From Bradyrhizobium sp. CB1650 (GTDB lineage: Bacteria; Pseudomonadota; Alphaproteobacteria; Rhizobiales; Xanthobacteraceae), in NCBI RefSeq assembly GCF_029761915.1, contig NZ_CP121695.1, positions 7,407,501-7,471,500 on the forward strand: a stretch of DNA of 64,000 nucleotides. The letters run 5' to 3'. The translations under genes and the position numbers were made by a program. Every line of letters starts with the position of its first letter. Position 1 is the first letter of the stretch. Below the pieces are notes generated by a model, which was given only the letters and a program-made list of their open reading frames with translations, searched no databases and was not told where the DNA came from. This document shows, one piece after another, positions 25,519-34,064 of the stretch.

Positions 25519-26875
25519 GTGGACGCCCCCTCGACGGCATCGATGTGCCAAAGTGAAGGGTGTTGAACAGCCATCACGAGAGAGGAAGCGTCCGTGAACG
25601 AAGTTAGCACGATTGGACTAGATTTAGCGAAGTATGTCTTTCAGGCCCACGGAGCCGATGCCGCCGGCAAGGTCGTTTTTCGCAAACAGCTGCGCCGGAA
25701 TAAGCTGCTGGCATTCTTTGCCGAGCAGCCGGCTTGCCTCGTGGCGATCGAAGCCTGCTCGGGCGCGCATTACTGGGCTCGTGAGATTGGCAAGCTCGGC
25801 CATGAAGTGCGGCTGATCCCACCGGCTTACGTGAAGCCCTTCGTGAAGCGGCAGAAGAACGACATGGCCGATGCAGAGGCGATCTGTGAAGCGGCGCAGA
25901 GGCCGACCATGCGTTTCGTTCCCGTCAAGAGCGAAGAGCAGCAAGCGAGCGCGGTGGTGTTTCGGACCCGCGACCTGCTGATCCGGCAGCGGACCCAGGC
26001 GATCAATGCTTTGCGTGGTCATCTCGCCGAATACGGGGTGATTGTGGCAAAGGGCACGGCCTATGTCGCAGAGCTTGTCGAGCGCGCAATGGATCCAAAA
26101 ACCGGCGTCCCCGAAGCGGCACGGTTCGTACTCGAGATATTGATCAAGACGATGGTGACGCTGGAAATGCAGATCAAGAAACTCGACAGCGAGATCACCC
26201 GTCGCGCCCGAAAAGAAAAAGATGCCCGCCGTTTGATGACAATCCCAGGCGTGGGACCAATGACGGCGACGGCTTTGCTTGCCCTTGCGCCTGCCGCCGG
26301 AAGCTTCCGGTGCGGACGCGACTTCGCAGCATGGCTGGGGTTGACCCCGTTGCAGCGCTCCACGGGCGGCAAACAGAAACTGGGTGCGACGTCGAAAATG
26401 GGGGAGCGAACGTTGCGACGGTTACTTATCATCGGCGCAACTGCAGTCGTACAGCAGGCACGCCGGCGAGGCGCTTCACCGTCATCGTGGCTCGGGCGCA
26501 TGATTGCCCGCAAGCCACCTATGCTGGTAGCCACCGCTCTTGCCAACAAGATGGCCCGCGTCGTCTGGGCTTTGATGGCCAACGGTGGGGTCTATAAAGC
26601 TCCGGCTGTGGCGGCATAGCCGTCCGGTCAGAGGTCGTCGAGATGTAGGAAGGTCAAACGGAAGGTATGGCGCAACAGTCGAGAGACGGGGTTGGGAGAA
26701 CCAGTACATGCCCAAGTGCTACCAAGCACGCCGCTGTGATTTGGACCTGATCCGCGAACTCCCATACGGGCCCGCGACAAATGACGGTCGCATTAAAGGC
26801 CGGACAGATGTCAGCACCCGACTACAGCGCAGCGCTTGACGAAAGATTCTTCTTGCATCTCTGGGGGCGTCCACA
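25519..26875 (+). mobile_element. IS110-family element (IS1111-like subterminal inverted repeats)
   Basis: Bounded by a perfect 12-bp inverted repeat, GTGGACGCCCCC (25519-25530) and GGGGGCGTCCAC (26863-26874), of the subterminal kind found in the IS1111 group. GATGGG occurs at both junctions (25513-25518 and 26876-26881), and joining across it restores the IS3 orfB frame. Length about 1.36 kb, with one transposase gene. Confidence 0.82.
25594..26619 (+). CDS. IS110-family transposase (DEDD), intact
   Basis: 341 residues from a GTG start (NEVSTIGLDLAK), preceded by GAGAGAGGAAG. The N-terminal RuvC-like DEDD domain shows GLDLAK (Asp), VAIEAC (Glu) and KNDMADAEAI (Asp pair). The C-terminal Transposase_20 domain shows IPGVGPMTATALLALAP and WLGLTPLQRSTGGKQKLGAT. 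Full length for the family, with no frameshift. It moves the element by a bridge-RNA-guided, non-DDE mechanism known for IS110. The non-coding stretches at 25519-25593 and 26620-26875 are where the guide RNA would be encoded. Confidence 0.93.
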   Translation: MNEVSTIGLDLAKYVFQAHGADAAGKVVFRKQLRRNKLLAFFAEQPACLVAIEACSGAHYWAREIGKLGHEVRLIPPAYVKPFVKRQKNDMADAEAICEAAQRPTMRFVPVKSEEQQASAVVFRTRDLLIRQRTQAINALRGHLAEYGVIVAKGTAYVAELVERAMDPKTGVPEAARFVLEILIKTMVTLEMQIKKLDSEITRRARKEKDARRLMTIPGVGPMTATALLALAPAAGSFRCGRDFAAWLGLTPLQRSTGGKQKLGATSKMGERTLRRLLIIGATAVVQQARRRGASPSSWLGRMIARKPPMLVATALANKMARVVWALMANGGVYKAPAVAA

Positions 26876-27768
26876 GATGGGCATGTGGTCAACGCGTCAG
26901 CGTTGTCCACCATGTCCACAGCCTTCGCGACCTGCATCCGTTCGCGCCAGACCGCCATCGGCGTGCGATAGCCGTGCGCCTGATGAAGGCGACGATCGTT
27001 GTAGAAGGCGATCCAGCTCGCGACCCCTGCCTTGGCCTCGCGGCCGTCGGGATAGCCCTTGAGGTAGATGTCGTCATGCTTGAGCGACCGCCACAGCCGC
27101 TCGATGAAGACGTTGTCCATCCAACGACCGCGGCCATCCATGGAGATCTTGATCCCTGCGCCCGCCAACGCGCCGGTGAAGGCCGCACTGGTGAATTGGC
27201 TGCCCTGGTCGGTGTTGAAGATCTCCGGCGTGCCATACTTCGCCAGCGCCTCGTCCAGAGCCGCCACGCAGAACGAGACGTCCATCGTGTTCGACAACCG
27301 CCACGCCAGAACCGCACGGCTCGCCCAGTCGATGATGGCGACGAGATAAAGAAAGCCGCGGCCGATGGGCAGATACGTGATGTCGGCCGCCCATACCTGG
27401 TTTGGCCGGTCGATCGTCATGTTGCGCAACAGATAGGGATAGATCTTGTGGCCCGGCGCCGGCCTCGTCGTGTTCGGCCTTGGTCCCAGCGCCGCGATGC
27501 CCATCTTGCGCATCAACCGCTGCACGCGCTTGCGATTGACCTGAAGCCCCTCAGCCTTCAGCATCGCGGTCATTCGCCGCGAGCCGAGGAACGGCCAGGC
27601 GGTGAACAGCTCGTCGAGGCGCCGCATCAGGGCAAGGTCGTTGTCATTGGCCGGCCGTGGCGGCCGGTAGACCCCAGAGCGCGCGATGCCAAGCAACATG
27701 CATTGCCGGCGGATCGACAGCGCCATGTCGGCGCGATCGAGCATTCCTCGACGGTCCGGCGTGCTCAT
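26719..27768 (-). pseudogene. IS3-family transposase OrfB, 3' end displaced by the IS110 insertion
   Basis: Starts [20 protein letters not shown] in an ATGA overlap with orfA. It has the integrase-core DDE set: WAADITYL (Asp), FNTDQGSQF (Asp) and ERLWRSLK (Glu), and the family end YNDRRLHQAHGYRTPMAVWR. After DNADALTTCP the frame enters the inserted IS110-type element and reads about 50 foreign residues (SVDAPRDARR...). The real last 12 codons lie beyond the insertion. All catalytic residues remain, so the altered protein could keep some activity. Confidence 0.88.
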
Positions 27769-28058
27769 CTTCCGGACCTCCGCGCTAAAAAATCGCGCTC
27801 GACTGTCAGTTGTCCAATCTTGGCGTGCAGCTTCTCGATCTCGCGTTCGCGAGCGTCCTCGCTCTCCCGCCCGACACCCGCGTCGAAGGCCCGGGCTGCC
27901 TGGTCCAGCAGCTGCTTCTTCCAGGCATAGATCTGGTTCGGGTGAACCTCATAGCGCTGGGCCAGATCGGCCACCGTCGCCTGCTCCCGCACCGCTTCCA
28001 GCGCGATCTTTGCCTTCAGCCCCGCGTCGATCTTGCGTCTCGTCTTCGTCGTCATCAT
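27765..28058 (-). CDS. IS3-family OrfA (helix-turn-helix, leucine zipper)
   Basis: 97 residues: [20 protein letters not shown], a helix-turn-helix ([20 protein letters not shown]) and a C-terminal coiled coil ([20 protein letters not shown]). It normally binds the element ends and, in many IS3 relatives, is fused to OrfB by frameshifting; here the two overlap as ATGA, so re-initiation is more likely. Confidence 0.9.
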   Translation of the reverse strand: MMTTKTRRKIDAGLKAKIALEAVREQATVADLAQRYEVHPNQIYAWKKQLLDQAARAFDAGVGRESEDAREREIEKLHAKIGQLTVERDFLARRSGR

Positions 28059-28070
28059 GCGCTCCGTCTA

Positions 28071-28295
28071 TCAAACGGAGCAGCCCCTTCCAACTAAGCA
28101 CGTGGTCCCAAAATCGGGGTCCATTTCAGTATGCCGGGCATTCTGCGCGAAACAATTCGCGGCTCCGGCGCTTCCCCAAATTTTCGTGCAGAGGGCTTTG
28201 CAGTTGGCGTCGCACCAAGCGCCTTGCTGAGCCCAGGCGGAGCCGACACTCGCTCCATACGTAAAGATAGCGAGTATAAGGACTGCCCTGTCCAT
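28071..28295 (-). pseudogene. Small secreted Cys-containing protein truncated by the IS3 element
   Basis: Begins with a signal peptide (MDRAVLILAIFTYGASVGSA, then WAQQG) and a mature part with regularly placed cysteines (WCDANCKALCTKIW and NCFAQNARH). The last residues after ARHTE are read from inside the IS3 end, so the true C-terminus was lost when the element inserted at 28128. Function unknown. Confidence 0.6.
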
Positions 28296-28340
28296 GACAA
28301 ATCTCCTTTCAAGTAATTTGCTGTTTGGCCAATCGTTCGC

Positions 28341-28504
28341 GCGTGACCGGCGGCCCGAATTAGTCGGGCGGCTAGGTTACGAGGCAAGGCGCAAGTGCAC
28401 CTCTGGGAAGTACTCCTTTCTGAGTGTGCAACTTGCTTGTCGGTGGACTGAAAGAACACGAGCGCCAGCGCTGCTGCATCGACGCCCCATCCGACCGACT
28501 CCTC
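28341..28504 (+). repeat. 164-bp direct repeat, left copy
   Basis: Matches 29710-29873 over 164 bases with about seven differences by eye. It starts GCGTGACCGGCGG and ends CCGACCGACTCCTC. It begins about 45 bases beyond the truncated secreted gene and ends 15 bases before the stop of the gene at 28520. No coding sense recognised. Confidence 0.9.
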
Positions 28505-28519
28505 AACAATGCGCGGCGC

Positions 28520-28948
28520 TTATTGACGGCAAATGGACTCGAATAGATCAGGAACGCACGCGCCCCGATAACTGCCGGCGATCGTAAACGTTTTCGCTGG
28601 ATCTCTTACGAGCAGTTCTACACGTGTGTCGCCTTGAAAATCATTTCGTATCTGCTCCAATTCCCTCCCCGGTGTGTTTAGGGCAACAAAATAGGCATCC
28701 TTGAGCGTCTTGTATCCTTGATATGCGCCGTAGCCAATAGCGCCAAATATTGCAACGGTGAGTAGGATACCCAACGCGCCACGGCCTTTCGTTACGAACT
28801 TTATCTTCTCATAGCCGAGGCTTAAAGAGCCGCCACTTTGCAACACCAAGGAGCCAAACCAGATAATCAGGGCGATTGCCACGATCAATGCTGGTATCCA
28901 AAACGTCCAGCCCCATTCAAGAAAGACGCACCATGGAAGTTCAGCCAT
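28520..28948 (-). CDS. Membrane protein with two helices, unknown function
   Basis: 142 residues from ATG at 28948 with GAGGAG ten bases upstream. Helices are predicted at about 13-35 (FWIPALIVAIALIIWFGSLV) and 58-75 (ALGILLTVAIFGAIGYGAY), with a C-terminal globular part containing two cysteines (GACVPDLFESIC). It follows the secreted-protein gene by five bases, so the two form an operon. No family recognised. The pair is bracketed by the 164-bp repeats. Confidence 0.6.
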   Translation of the reverse strand: MAELPWCVFLEWGWTFWIPALIVAIALIIWFGSLVLQSGGSLSLGYEKIKFVTKGRGALGILLTVAIFGAIGYGAYQGYKTLKDAYFVALNTPGRELEQIRNDFQGDTRVELLVRDPAKTFTIAGSYRGACVPDLFESICRQ

Positions 28949-28953
28949 CTGAC

Positions 28954-29538
28954 TTACTCCTCGGGCAAGTATCGTGTGACGAGAATGCCGAATGGGTGCT
29001 TGACTACGATGTAGCCTCTACCGACCGTGAAGCTTGCTTCATCGATCGTTGTTGAGAATTCTGAAGCGCTCCCAAGGAATACTTTGTTGATTTGATCGGA
29101 GTATTTGTCTGTGAAAGTTTTGATCGCTTGGTCGAGCGATCTTGCCTGCCCAGCGTTTAACTCCCCGTGGGATCTGCGGAGATATGCGCCTCGCATGAAA
29201 ATCGGCAATGCCGTCGACAGAAACGTTGGCTGGGTTAGGGCTGCCCTGTCGTTATCTCTAAGTAGTCGCAAGAATGTCTCCAAGACTTCATAGACTTTTC
29301 GTGGGTCGGCGGCCTCGATGCCGAGAGCCGATGCAACCCACGGATCAGCGCTAAGTCCGCCAAATTCGATCTCGCAAGAGGTCCCACTCTTTCGCGTGAT
29401 CGTCGTGCACGCCGCTTTGGTCCCATGCGCTTCCCATGGGGCCTCCTTGAAGGTGCATGAACACACTGGCGACTGAGCCTGTGCAGATACGATACCAAAT
29501 GCAAGGTAACAGCCCACTACGGCTGAGACTAAGTACAT
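28954..29538 (-). CDS. Secreted protein of unknown function, first gene of the cassette
   Basis: About 194 residues from ATG at 29538, chosen because it begins a clean signal peptide (MYLVSAVVGCYLAFGIVSAQ, cleaved near AQA) and has AAGG upstream; a longer frame reaches 29610. Four cysteines near the mature N-terminus (PVCSCTFKEAPW, ACTT, SCEIEFGG) suggest disulfides. The rest is predicted helical. Not recognised. It forms an operon with the membrane protein gene downstream. Confidence 0.6.
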   Translation of the reverse strand: MYLVSAVVGCYLAFGIVSAQAQSPVCSCTFKEAPWEAHGTKAACTTITRKSGTSCEIEFGGLSADPWVASALGIEAADPRKVYEVLETFLRLLRDNDRAALTQPTFLSTALPIFMRGAYLRRSHGELNAGQARSLDQAIKTFTDKYSDQINKVFLGSASEFSTTIDEASFTVGRGYIVVKHPFGILVTRYLPEE

Positions 29539-29709
29539 CGCGATCGCCTTGTATTGACAATTGTGGCTGCGGAACACGTCACGACTCCTCATGCTGATTA
29601 TTGCTTCCAAGTGACGTGTCGCCCTGCTGCAAACAGGTGGAGCAGGACGACAAAGATCAGCTGCATGAAGCGGTTGAGACTACGGCGTTACGACCTGTCC
29701 CGCCCTTGT

Positions 29710-29873
29710 GCGTGACCGGCGGCGCGAATTAGTCGGGCGGTTAGCTTACGAGGCAAGGCGCAAGTGCACCTCTGAGAAATACTCCTTTCTGATTATGCAA
29801 CTTGCTTGTCGGTGGACTGAAAGAACACGAGCGCCAGCGCTGCTGCATCGACGCCCCATCCGACCGACTCCTC
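29710..29873 (+). repeat. 164-bp direct repeat, right copy
   Basis: Same orientation as 28341-28504. It lies between the two-gene cassette and the stop of the FlbD-DUF2285 chimera. The differences from the left copy are scattered single bases, so the duplication is not brand new. Confidence 0.9.
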
Positions 29874-29899
29874 CGGTCCGCGGGCACGCCTGGATCTGA

Positions 29900-30640
29900 T
29901 CAATTGAGGGTTGGCACCTCTCCACGCAGGAGAAGCTTGTAACCGTGCTCGGCCATCCAGTTGGCACGCGCGAGATGGCTTTTATAGGCCCGGCGCGCTC
30001 GCTGAGGCTCACGTCCGGGATCAATGTGTAACACGCTCTCGGCAACTACCCGCCAATCGGCGCCCGCGGCATTCGCGTCCAATAGCCGCCAATAGGTTGT
30101 GAGATGTTCGCAATCATATGGCGTCAGACCGGTGTCCTCGGGAGCGGCATCGGCTACACTTGCGTCGAGCGCCGGTTTTTCCATGCTTACCTCAAAGTAT
30201 TGGGACAGGATAGTTTCACTGGACGCGGCGATCTGCTGGATGACTTTGATCGCTCTACGTTCACGGTCGTCCCGGTGGATGAGGTTGCGGGCGTCGTCCG
30301 CCGCCGCTACGAGAATTGCCGCGATCAGTACAGGTTCCGCCGGCAGCCGGATATATTCCTTCGCGCCGGCATGGATGGTCGCAGCCGCAACGTCATTGTC
30401 GTTGGTGATGCCGCAGGCGACGATTGGCACGTGAATGCGCTCGGCTTCCAGCCGCGTTACGAGGTCGCGGACGTCGAGCCCGACATCGACCAAGAGTAGG
30501 TCGACGCCCTTGCCGCCGCGCAACACCCGCATCGCAAATTCATGATCCTCGGCGCGAGTGACGGTCGCGCCATTGTCGATGGCGATCTTGGTGGCCATCG
30601 TGAGCAGGCCCTTCAGCGAGCCGATAATCAGTAGCCGCAT
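29900..30640 (-). CDS. Chimera: FlbD-type receiver domain fused to a DUF2285 protein
   Basis: 246 residues from ATG at 30640, with AGAGGA upstream. Residues 1 to about 145 match the N-terminal receiver domain of FlbD, the sigma-54 activator of flagellar genes (MRLLIIGSLKG, LLLVDVGLDVRDLV, GAKEYIRLPAEP); the ATPase and DNA-binding domains are gone. After a degenerate joint (KVIQQIAASSETILSQYF) a complete DUF2285 protein follows from MEKPALD (LTPYDCEHLTTYWRLLDANA, WMAEHGYKLLLRG). DUF2285 is a putative DNA-binding domain common in rhizobial islands. It probably arose by a deletion that joined two genes in frame. Whether it is expressed or regulates anything is unknown. Confidence 0.75.
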   Translation of the reverse strand: MRLLIIGSLKGLLTMATKIAIDNGATVTRAEDHEFAMRVLRGGKGVDLLLVDVGLDVRDLVTRLEAERIHVPIVACGITNDNDVAAATIHAGAKEYIRLPAEPVLIAAILVAAADDARNLIHRDDRERRAIKVIQQIAASSETILSQYFEVSMEKPALDASVADAAPEDTGLTPYDCEHLTTYWRLLDANAAGADWRVVAESVLHIDPGREPQRARRAYKSHLARANWMAEHGYKLLLRGEVPTLN

Positions 30641-31469
30641 GCTATCCTCTACGTCTGTTCGCAGAGCCGACGACAGGGGTCTTCTACCCAAGGTGACGAT
30701 ATGCTTTGCGGTTTTTGCGTGCGTTTGGAGATAATTGTCATGGTGATGCCGAGGCTTATCTTCCACCAGCGCGCCACCGAGCGATTATTCGTCAGCTAAT
30801 CTACAAATGGTTGCTGAGTGCCTTCTGTCAGTCAAGTTCAAATCGAGCACCACGCGGTGCGCCCGGAGCATCACCACCAAGATGGAGTAATCAATCCGCC
30901 CCCAAAAGTGCACGCCGAATGACAGGTCATGCACGGCAAAACCTTAGATATGAACTGAAGAGATTGCTGCGTAGGAGCTGGAGCCAATTGTAGCCGTCAG
31001 AGGCGTTGCTGCTTTCCCGCGTTACATCCGAGATAACGCACAAATACTGCAGATGAACTCCAAAAACGCACGCAACGATCGCAACTACAAGTTTATCCTC
31101 GCCGCCGATTGAGGGAGCGTACCGTTGTTGGCAGGCAACAGTACGAAGCGTACCGTTATGAATTAGCCGGATTTCAATCCATCTTCGACAATCCGCTCGG
31201 CCTCCTCTTCATTGTCCATCGCGTCCTGCCAAGATGGCTATTGTGGTCAACTCTGCCAAAGATCGCAATTCCCTCATTGTTAACGCCGGACGAGGTGATT
31301 GAGTAGCGGGAGTTCCCGGTTGTACTGGGCGCTCCGGCGCATTTCACGGCCACCGCGCTTCTAATTCCGTGGAATCCTCCTGTCACCTCAGCGGTAATCA
31401 GGAGTTGCATGGATTTGGTTATCTGGGAGACATGTCAACGAGGACCGAAGAGCTTTGTCGGCTAGTCGC
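30641..31469. other. Stretch without a recognised gene
   Basis: Short open frames on both strands lack domains. An 18-base sequence at its end (31459-31476) recurs exactly at 49945-49962. Confidence 0.35.
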
Positions 31470-32060
31470 TCAAACACTCTTTGCCATTCCGATTTTCGAA
31501 TCTCGGCGCTCCTCCTGACGCTTGCCTAACCGTTCGGACGGGCCGCGACCCAGCTTCAGCTTCAATAGTGCCAGGTCGATAAATTCGTCCGCCTGCCGCC
31601 GAAGTGCGTCGGCGATCATCGGCGTCTGGCTCGCAATCGTGGACACGACAGTCACTCGTACGCCGCGCCTCTGCACAGCCTCGACCAGGGAGCGGAAATC
31701 GCCGTCGCCCGAGAATAGGAACATCTGATCGACATGTTCGGCAAGCTCCATGGCATCAACCGCGATCTCGATATCCATGTTGCCCTTGACCTTGCGGCGG
31801 CCGGTGGCATCGATGAATTCCTTGGTTAGTTTGGTGACAACTGTGTAGCCGTTATAGTCGAGCCAATCGACGAGTGGCCTGATCGACGAACATTCCTGAT
31901 CCTCGATAACCGTCGTGTAATAGAACGCCCGCAGCAGCGTGCCGCGGCTCTGAAACTCCCCGAGCAGGCGCTTGTAGTCGATGTCGAAGCCAAGCGCCTT
32001 GCAGGTTGCATTGAGGTTGGCAGCGTCGATAAAGAGCGCGATTTTATCGAATGGCGACAT
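31470..32060 (-). CDS. NYN-domain protein (LabA/DUF88, PIN-like nuclease fold)
   Basis: About 196 residues. ATG at 32060 is preferred because it follows a G-rich site (GGGGGG); an upstream GTG at 32084 lacks one. The acidic pocket residues of NYN domains are present: ALFIDAANL (Asp), KGNMDIEIAVDAM (Asp pair) and LFSGDGDFRSLV (Asp pair). These proteins are thought to be RNases. The C-terminal tail is basic (RGPSERLGKRQEERRDSK), fitting nucleic-acid binding. The gene stands alone. The substrate is unknown. Confidence 0.85.
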   Translation of the reverse strand: MSPFDKIALFIDAANLNATCKALGFDIDYKRLLGEFQSRGTLLRAFYYTTVIEDQECSSIRPLVDWLDYNGYTVVTKLTKEFIDATGRRKVKGNMDIEIAVDAMELAEHVDQMFLFSGDGDFRSLVEAVQRRGVRVTVVSTIASQTPMIADALRRQADEFIDLALLKLKLGRGPSERLGKRQEERRDSKIGMAKSV

Positions 32061-32108
32061 TGGCGTTTGCCCCCCTTCCGCCACTCACTAGCTTAGGCTG
32101 CGTGCGAG

Positions 32109-32276
32109 CTATCCAAAAAACAGCCCAAGGTTAAGAGACAATTCGCGATTGTCGCCTGTCAGAAGTTGTCGCCCCTCGTCGCTCTTTACGACGTTGCGCA
32201 AGACAATTTCAGAAAGCTGCACAACCAGATGTTTGAGATGTGCAATCTCTTGTTCACAGCGCTTCCGAACCGGCAT
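32109..32276 (-). CDS. Small coiled-coil protein, paralogue of 52172-52375
   Basis: About 55 residues if begun at ATG 32276 (MPVRKRCEQEIAHLKHLVVQ); the same frame continues upstream to 32453, so the start is unsure. The core CEQEIAHLKHLVVQLSEIVL is nearly the same as CKQEIERLKQLVVRLSEIAL in the gene at 52172. Both are short leucine-rich helices. Function unknown. This copy may lack the true N-terminus (TDEQHELERC in the other). Confidence 0.45.
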   Translation of the reverse strand: MPVRKRCEQEIAHLKHLVVQLSEIVLRNVVKSDEGRQLLTGDNRELSLNLGLFFG

Positions 32277-32453
32277 CGCCTTCCAAATAGCAAGGGATGA
32301 TTTTACCGTGCGACGCGAGGGGCGGGGATCCAGCGACAAATACCTTAGTCCCAGAGGCTGCGCTCCGACAAATACAGTACGTAACGAACGAACAATCTCG
32401 TTGCTCGCCTGTGATATCCGTGGAGCGTTTCGCACAAAAGACGTCATAAACAA

Positions 32454-32645
32454 TCATGACCGCGTCGTCACAGCGAGGTCAAGCCTCTGCCCATCCTCCA
32501 GCAACAGAGATAGCAGCTGGCAATCACTCGCGGGCTTGCTGATAGAAATCGCGATCTCGCGCCGCCCAGAATAGTATCTCAGGAGGGCTTCCTTGACGTC
32601 TTCCGCAAGGATTTCTCGAGGATCTGAAAGCACGGTTGCTATCAT
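32454..32645 (-). CDS. 63-residue small protein, unknown function
   Basis: Reads MIATVLSDPREILAEDVKEA and ends LLLEDGQRLDLAVTTRS. AGAGGATC lies nine bases before the ATG, a good ribosome binding site. The composition is coding-like and mixed helix/strand. No family recognised. It lies between the Lrp regulator and the coiled-coil gene on the same strand. Confidence 0.45.
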   Translation of the reverse strand: MIATVLSDPREILAEDVKEALLRYYSGRREIAISISKPASDCQLLSLLLEDGQRLDLAVTTRS

Positions 32646-32862
32646 GCTTTTTGATCCTCTTAGTTCGAGAGCGGAAAGCGGATCATGCGTATGCGTCGAC
32701 GAGCCTCGAAATGGAGGCCCATACCATCCCGGTAGGATCAAGAGCAGCTTAGAATTAACATAGCGGAGTATGCGGCCGCTTTTTCGCGTTCTATGCTGGT
32801 TACGCGACGAAAAACAGCGCAAATGCATCGATCCGCAGTGAAGACATTCCATCAGCGCTCGG

Positions 32863-33339
32863 TCAATCCTCGCAAGGAGTCTCGACTGGAATAGCAAAGC
32901 CCACTTTTACCCGATCCAATACAACCATCGTCTTGAAGCCCTTGATGTCTGGGTTCACATAGACGAATCGCCGGGTGAACTCCTCATATTCTTCCATGCT
33001 ACCTGCGGTAACGTATAGGACGAAGTCGGCGTCTCCCGTGACGTAGAAACCGTTGACCACCTCGGCTGACGATTTGATGGCCTTCTTGAATCTATCGATA
33101 ATATCTGAACGCTCCCGCTCCATCGTCACGAGCATAAGCATTTGAATAGGACGACCCACCGCCTTCGGCGAAACGATCGAGACATCGCTCTCGATGATAC
33201 CTTCCGAACGGAGTCTCTTCAGGCGACGTTGACACGCGGTGGCAGACAATCCGGCCATTTCGCCGATCACGTCGGAGGTCAGGCGGTTATTCTTTTGCAC
33301 GATCTCTAGGATGCGCGCGTCGATGCGATCGTATGACAT
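32863..33339 (-). CDS. Lrp/AsnC-family transcriptional regulator
   Basis: 158 residues from ATG at 33339 (MSYDRIDARILEIVQKNNRL); an earlier in-frame ATG at 33381 would add 14 atypical residues. The N-terminal helix-turn-helix (LTSDVIGEMAGLSATACQRR LKRLR) and C-terminal RAM ligand-binding domain (EVVNGFYVTGDADFVLYVTA) are complete. Members sense amino acids and usually control a neighbouring gene. No obvious metabolic target lies next to it; the divergent small gene at 33437 is the closest. Confidence 0.87.
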   Translation of the reverse strand: MSYDRIDARILEIVQKNNRLTSDVIGEMAGLSATACQRRLKRLRSEGIIESDVSIVSPKAVGRPIQMLMLVTMERERSDIIDRFKKAIKSSAEVVNGFYVTGDADFVLYVTAGSMEEYEEFTRRFVYVNPDIKGFKTMVVLDRVKVGFAIPVETPCED

Positions 33340-33436
33340 CTCGGCTCCAGATCCGGTGACTTTCACCGCGAAATAGCTCAATGGCGCAGGAAAGCTTCCA
33401 AAGTATTATCCCAAAATGCATGGGGCGATTTCAACA

Positions 33437-33652
33437 ATGACGAATCCCGTAAGAGATCGGATCATTGTCGAACTTCTTGAGATCACCGAAATGCTGCTTG
33501 ATGATCGGCTACCAGAAGAGGACCGAGCAGCGCTCCAGGGTGCGCAGCAAGCGCTCCGGAACCTCCTGGACCCCGACACATGGGAACCGGCGTCCGAGAT
33601 ATTTTTCCGGATCGGTGCTAGGAGGAAGAGTGCTGGCACTTCTCAGCACTGA
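33437..33652 (+). CDS. Small helical protein, unknown function
   Basis: 71 residues from ATG at 33437 (MTNPVRDRIIVELLEITEML), with ATG 33416 possible. The sequence is acidic and helical, with EEDRAALQGAQQALRNLLDP. It is divergent from the Lrp gene with about 100 bases between them. Probably real from composition; I know no function. Confidence 0.5.
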   Translation: MTNPVRDRIIVELLEITEMLLDDRLPEEDRAALQGAQQALRNLLDPDTWEPASEIFFRIGARRKSAGTSQH

Positions 33653-34064
33653 AGCGCTCCTCGACACAGAAAGCCAAGGCCTCCTGCACTAACTCCCTCA
33701 AGCATGCAGCAGCAATTCAGGAAGCTCCTTCCGGCCGTTAGGCCGTGGATGCCGCCATAGATTTGTTGAGCCGAACTCAGCGCTATCCCCTCTGCAAAGA
33801 TAATGGACGATCCTCAGTTGTCTTCCATGTATCATGTATCTGGTCGGGCAGCGCAGCTTGAACGAAGGGCTCGGTGTGCCTTTTGTGAGAGCGCCAGCTT
33901 CTCCAAGCATGGCCCAATTTTGGAGCGAAGCTGCGGAGTTCGCCTAGATCCACTGTTGAGCCATGCGCGACATTGGCCTTAGGCAGTATTTCCCATAGGA
34001 TGAACCTGCACAATCATCCACCGTGCATCTTTTTAAGTATCAACTATTCAATAAGAGGTTTTTC
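33653..34064. other. Stretch without a recognised gene
   Basis: Nothing supported here apart from the likely promoter of the following hydrolase gene. Confidence 0.3.

Larger units (their letters stand above)
25400..28128 (-). mobile_element. IS3-family insertion sequence interrupted by an IS110-type element
   Basis: The ends are imperfect inverted repeats: TGAAATGGACCCGCGG at 25400 and, on the other strand from 28128, TGAAATGGACCCCGAT, with further similarity inward (TTAGTTGGAA and GCTCC). It carries orfA (27765-28058) and orfB, both on the minus strand. OrfB is cut at about 26876-26881; its missing last residues (QQLQQTESLAA and stop) are found, reading leftward, from about 25512 to 25477 beyond the inserted element. 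Removing 25519-26875 restores one continuous orfB. No clear target duplication was seen. Confidence 0.85.

Noticed and set aside
30706..31306. Short plus-strand frames as genes
   Set aside because: No ribosome binding sites, domains or coding-like composition.
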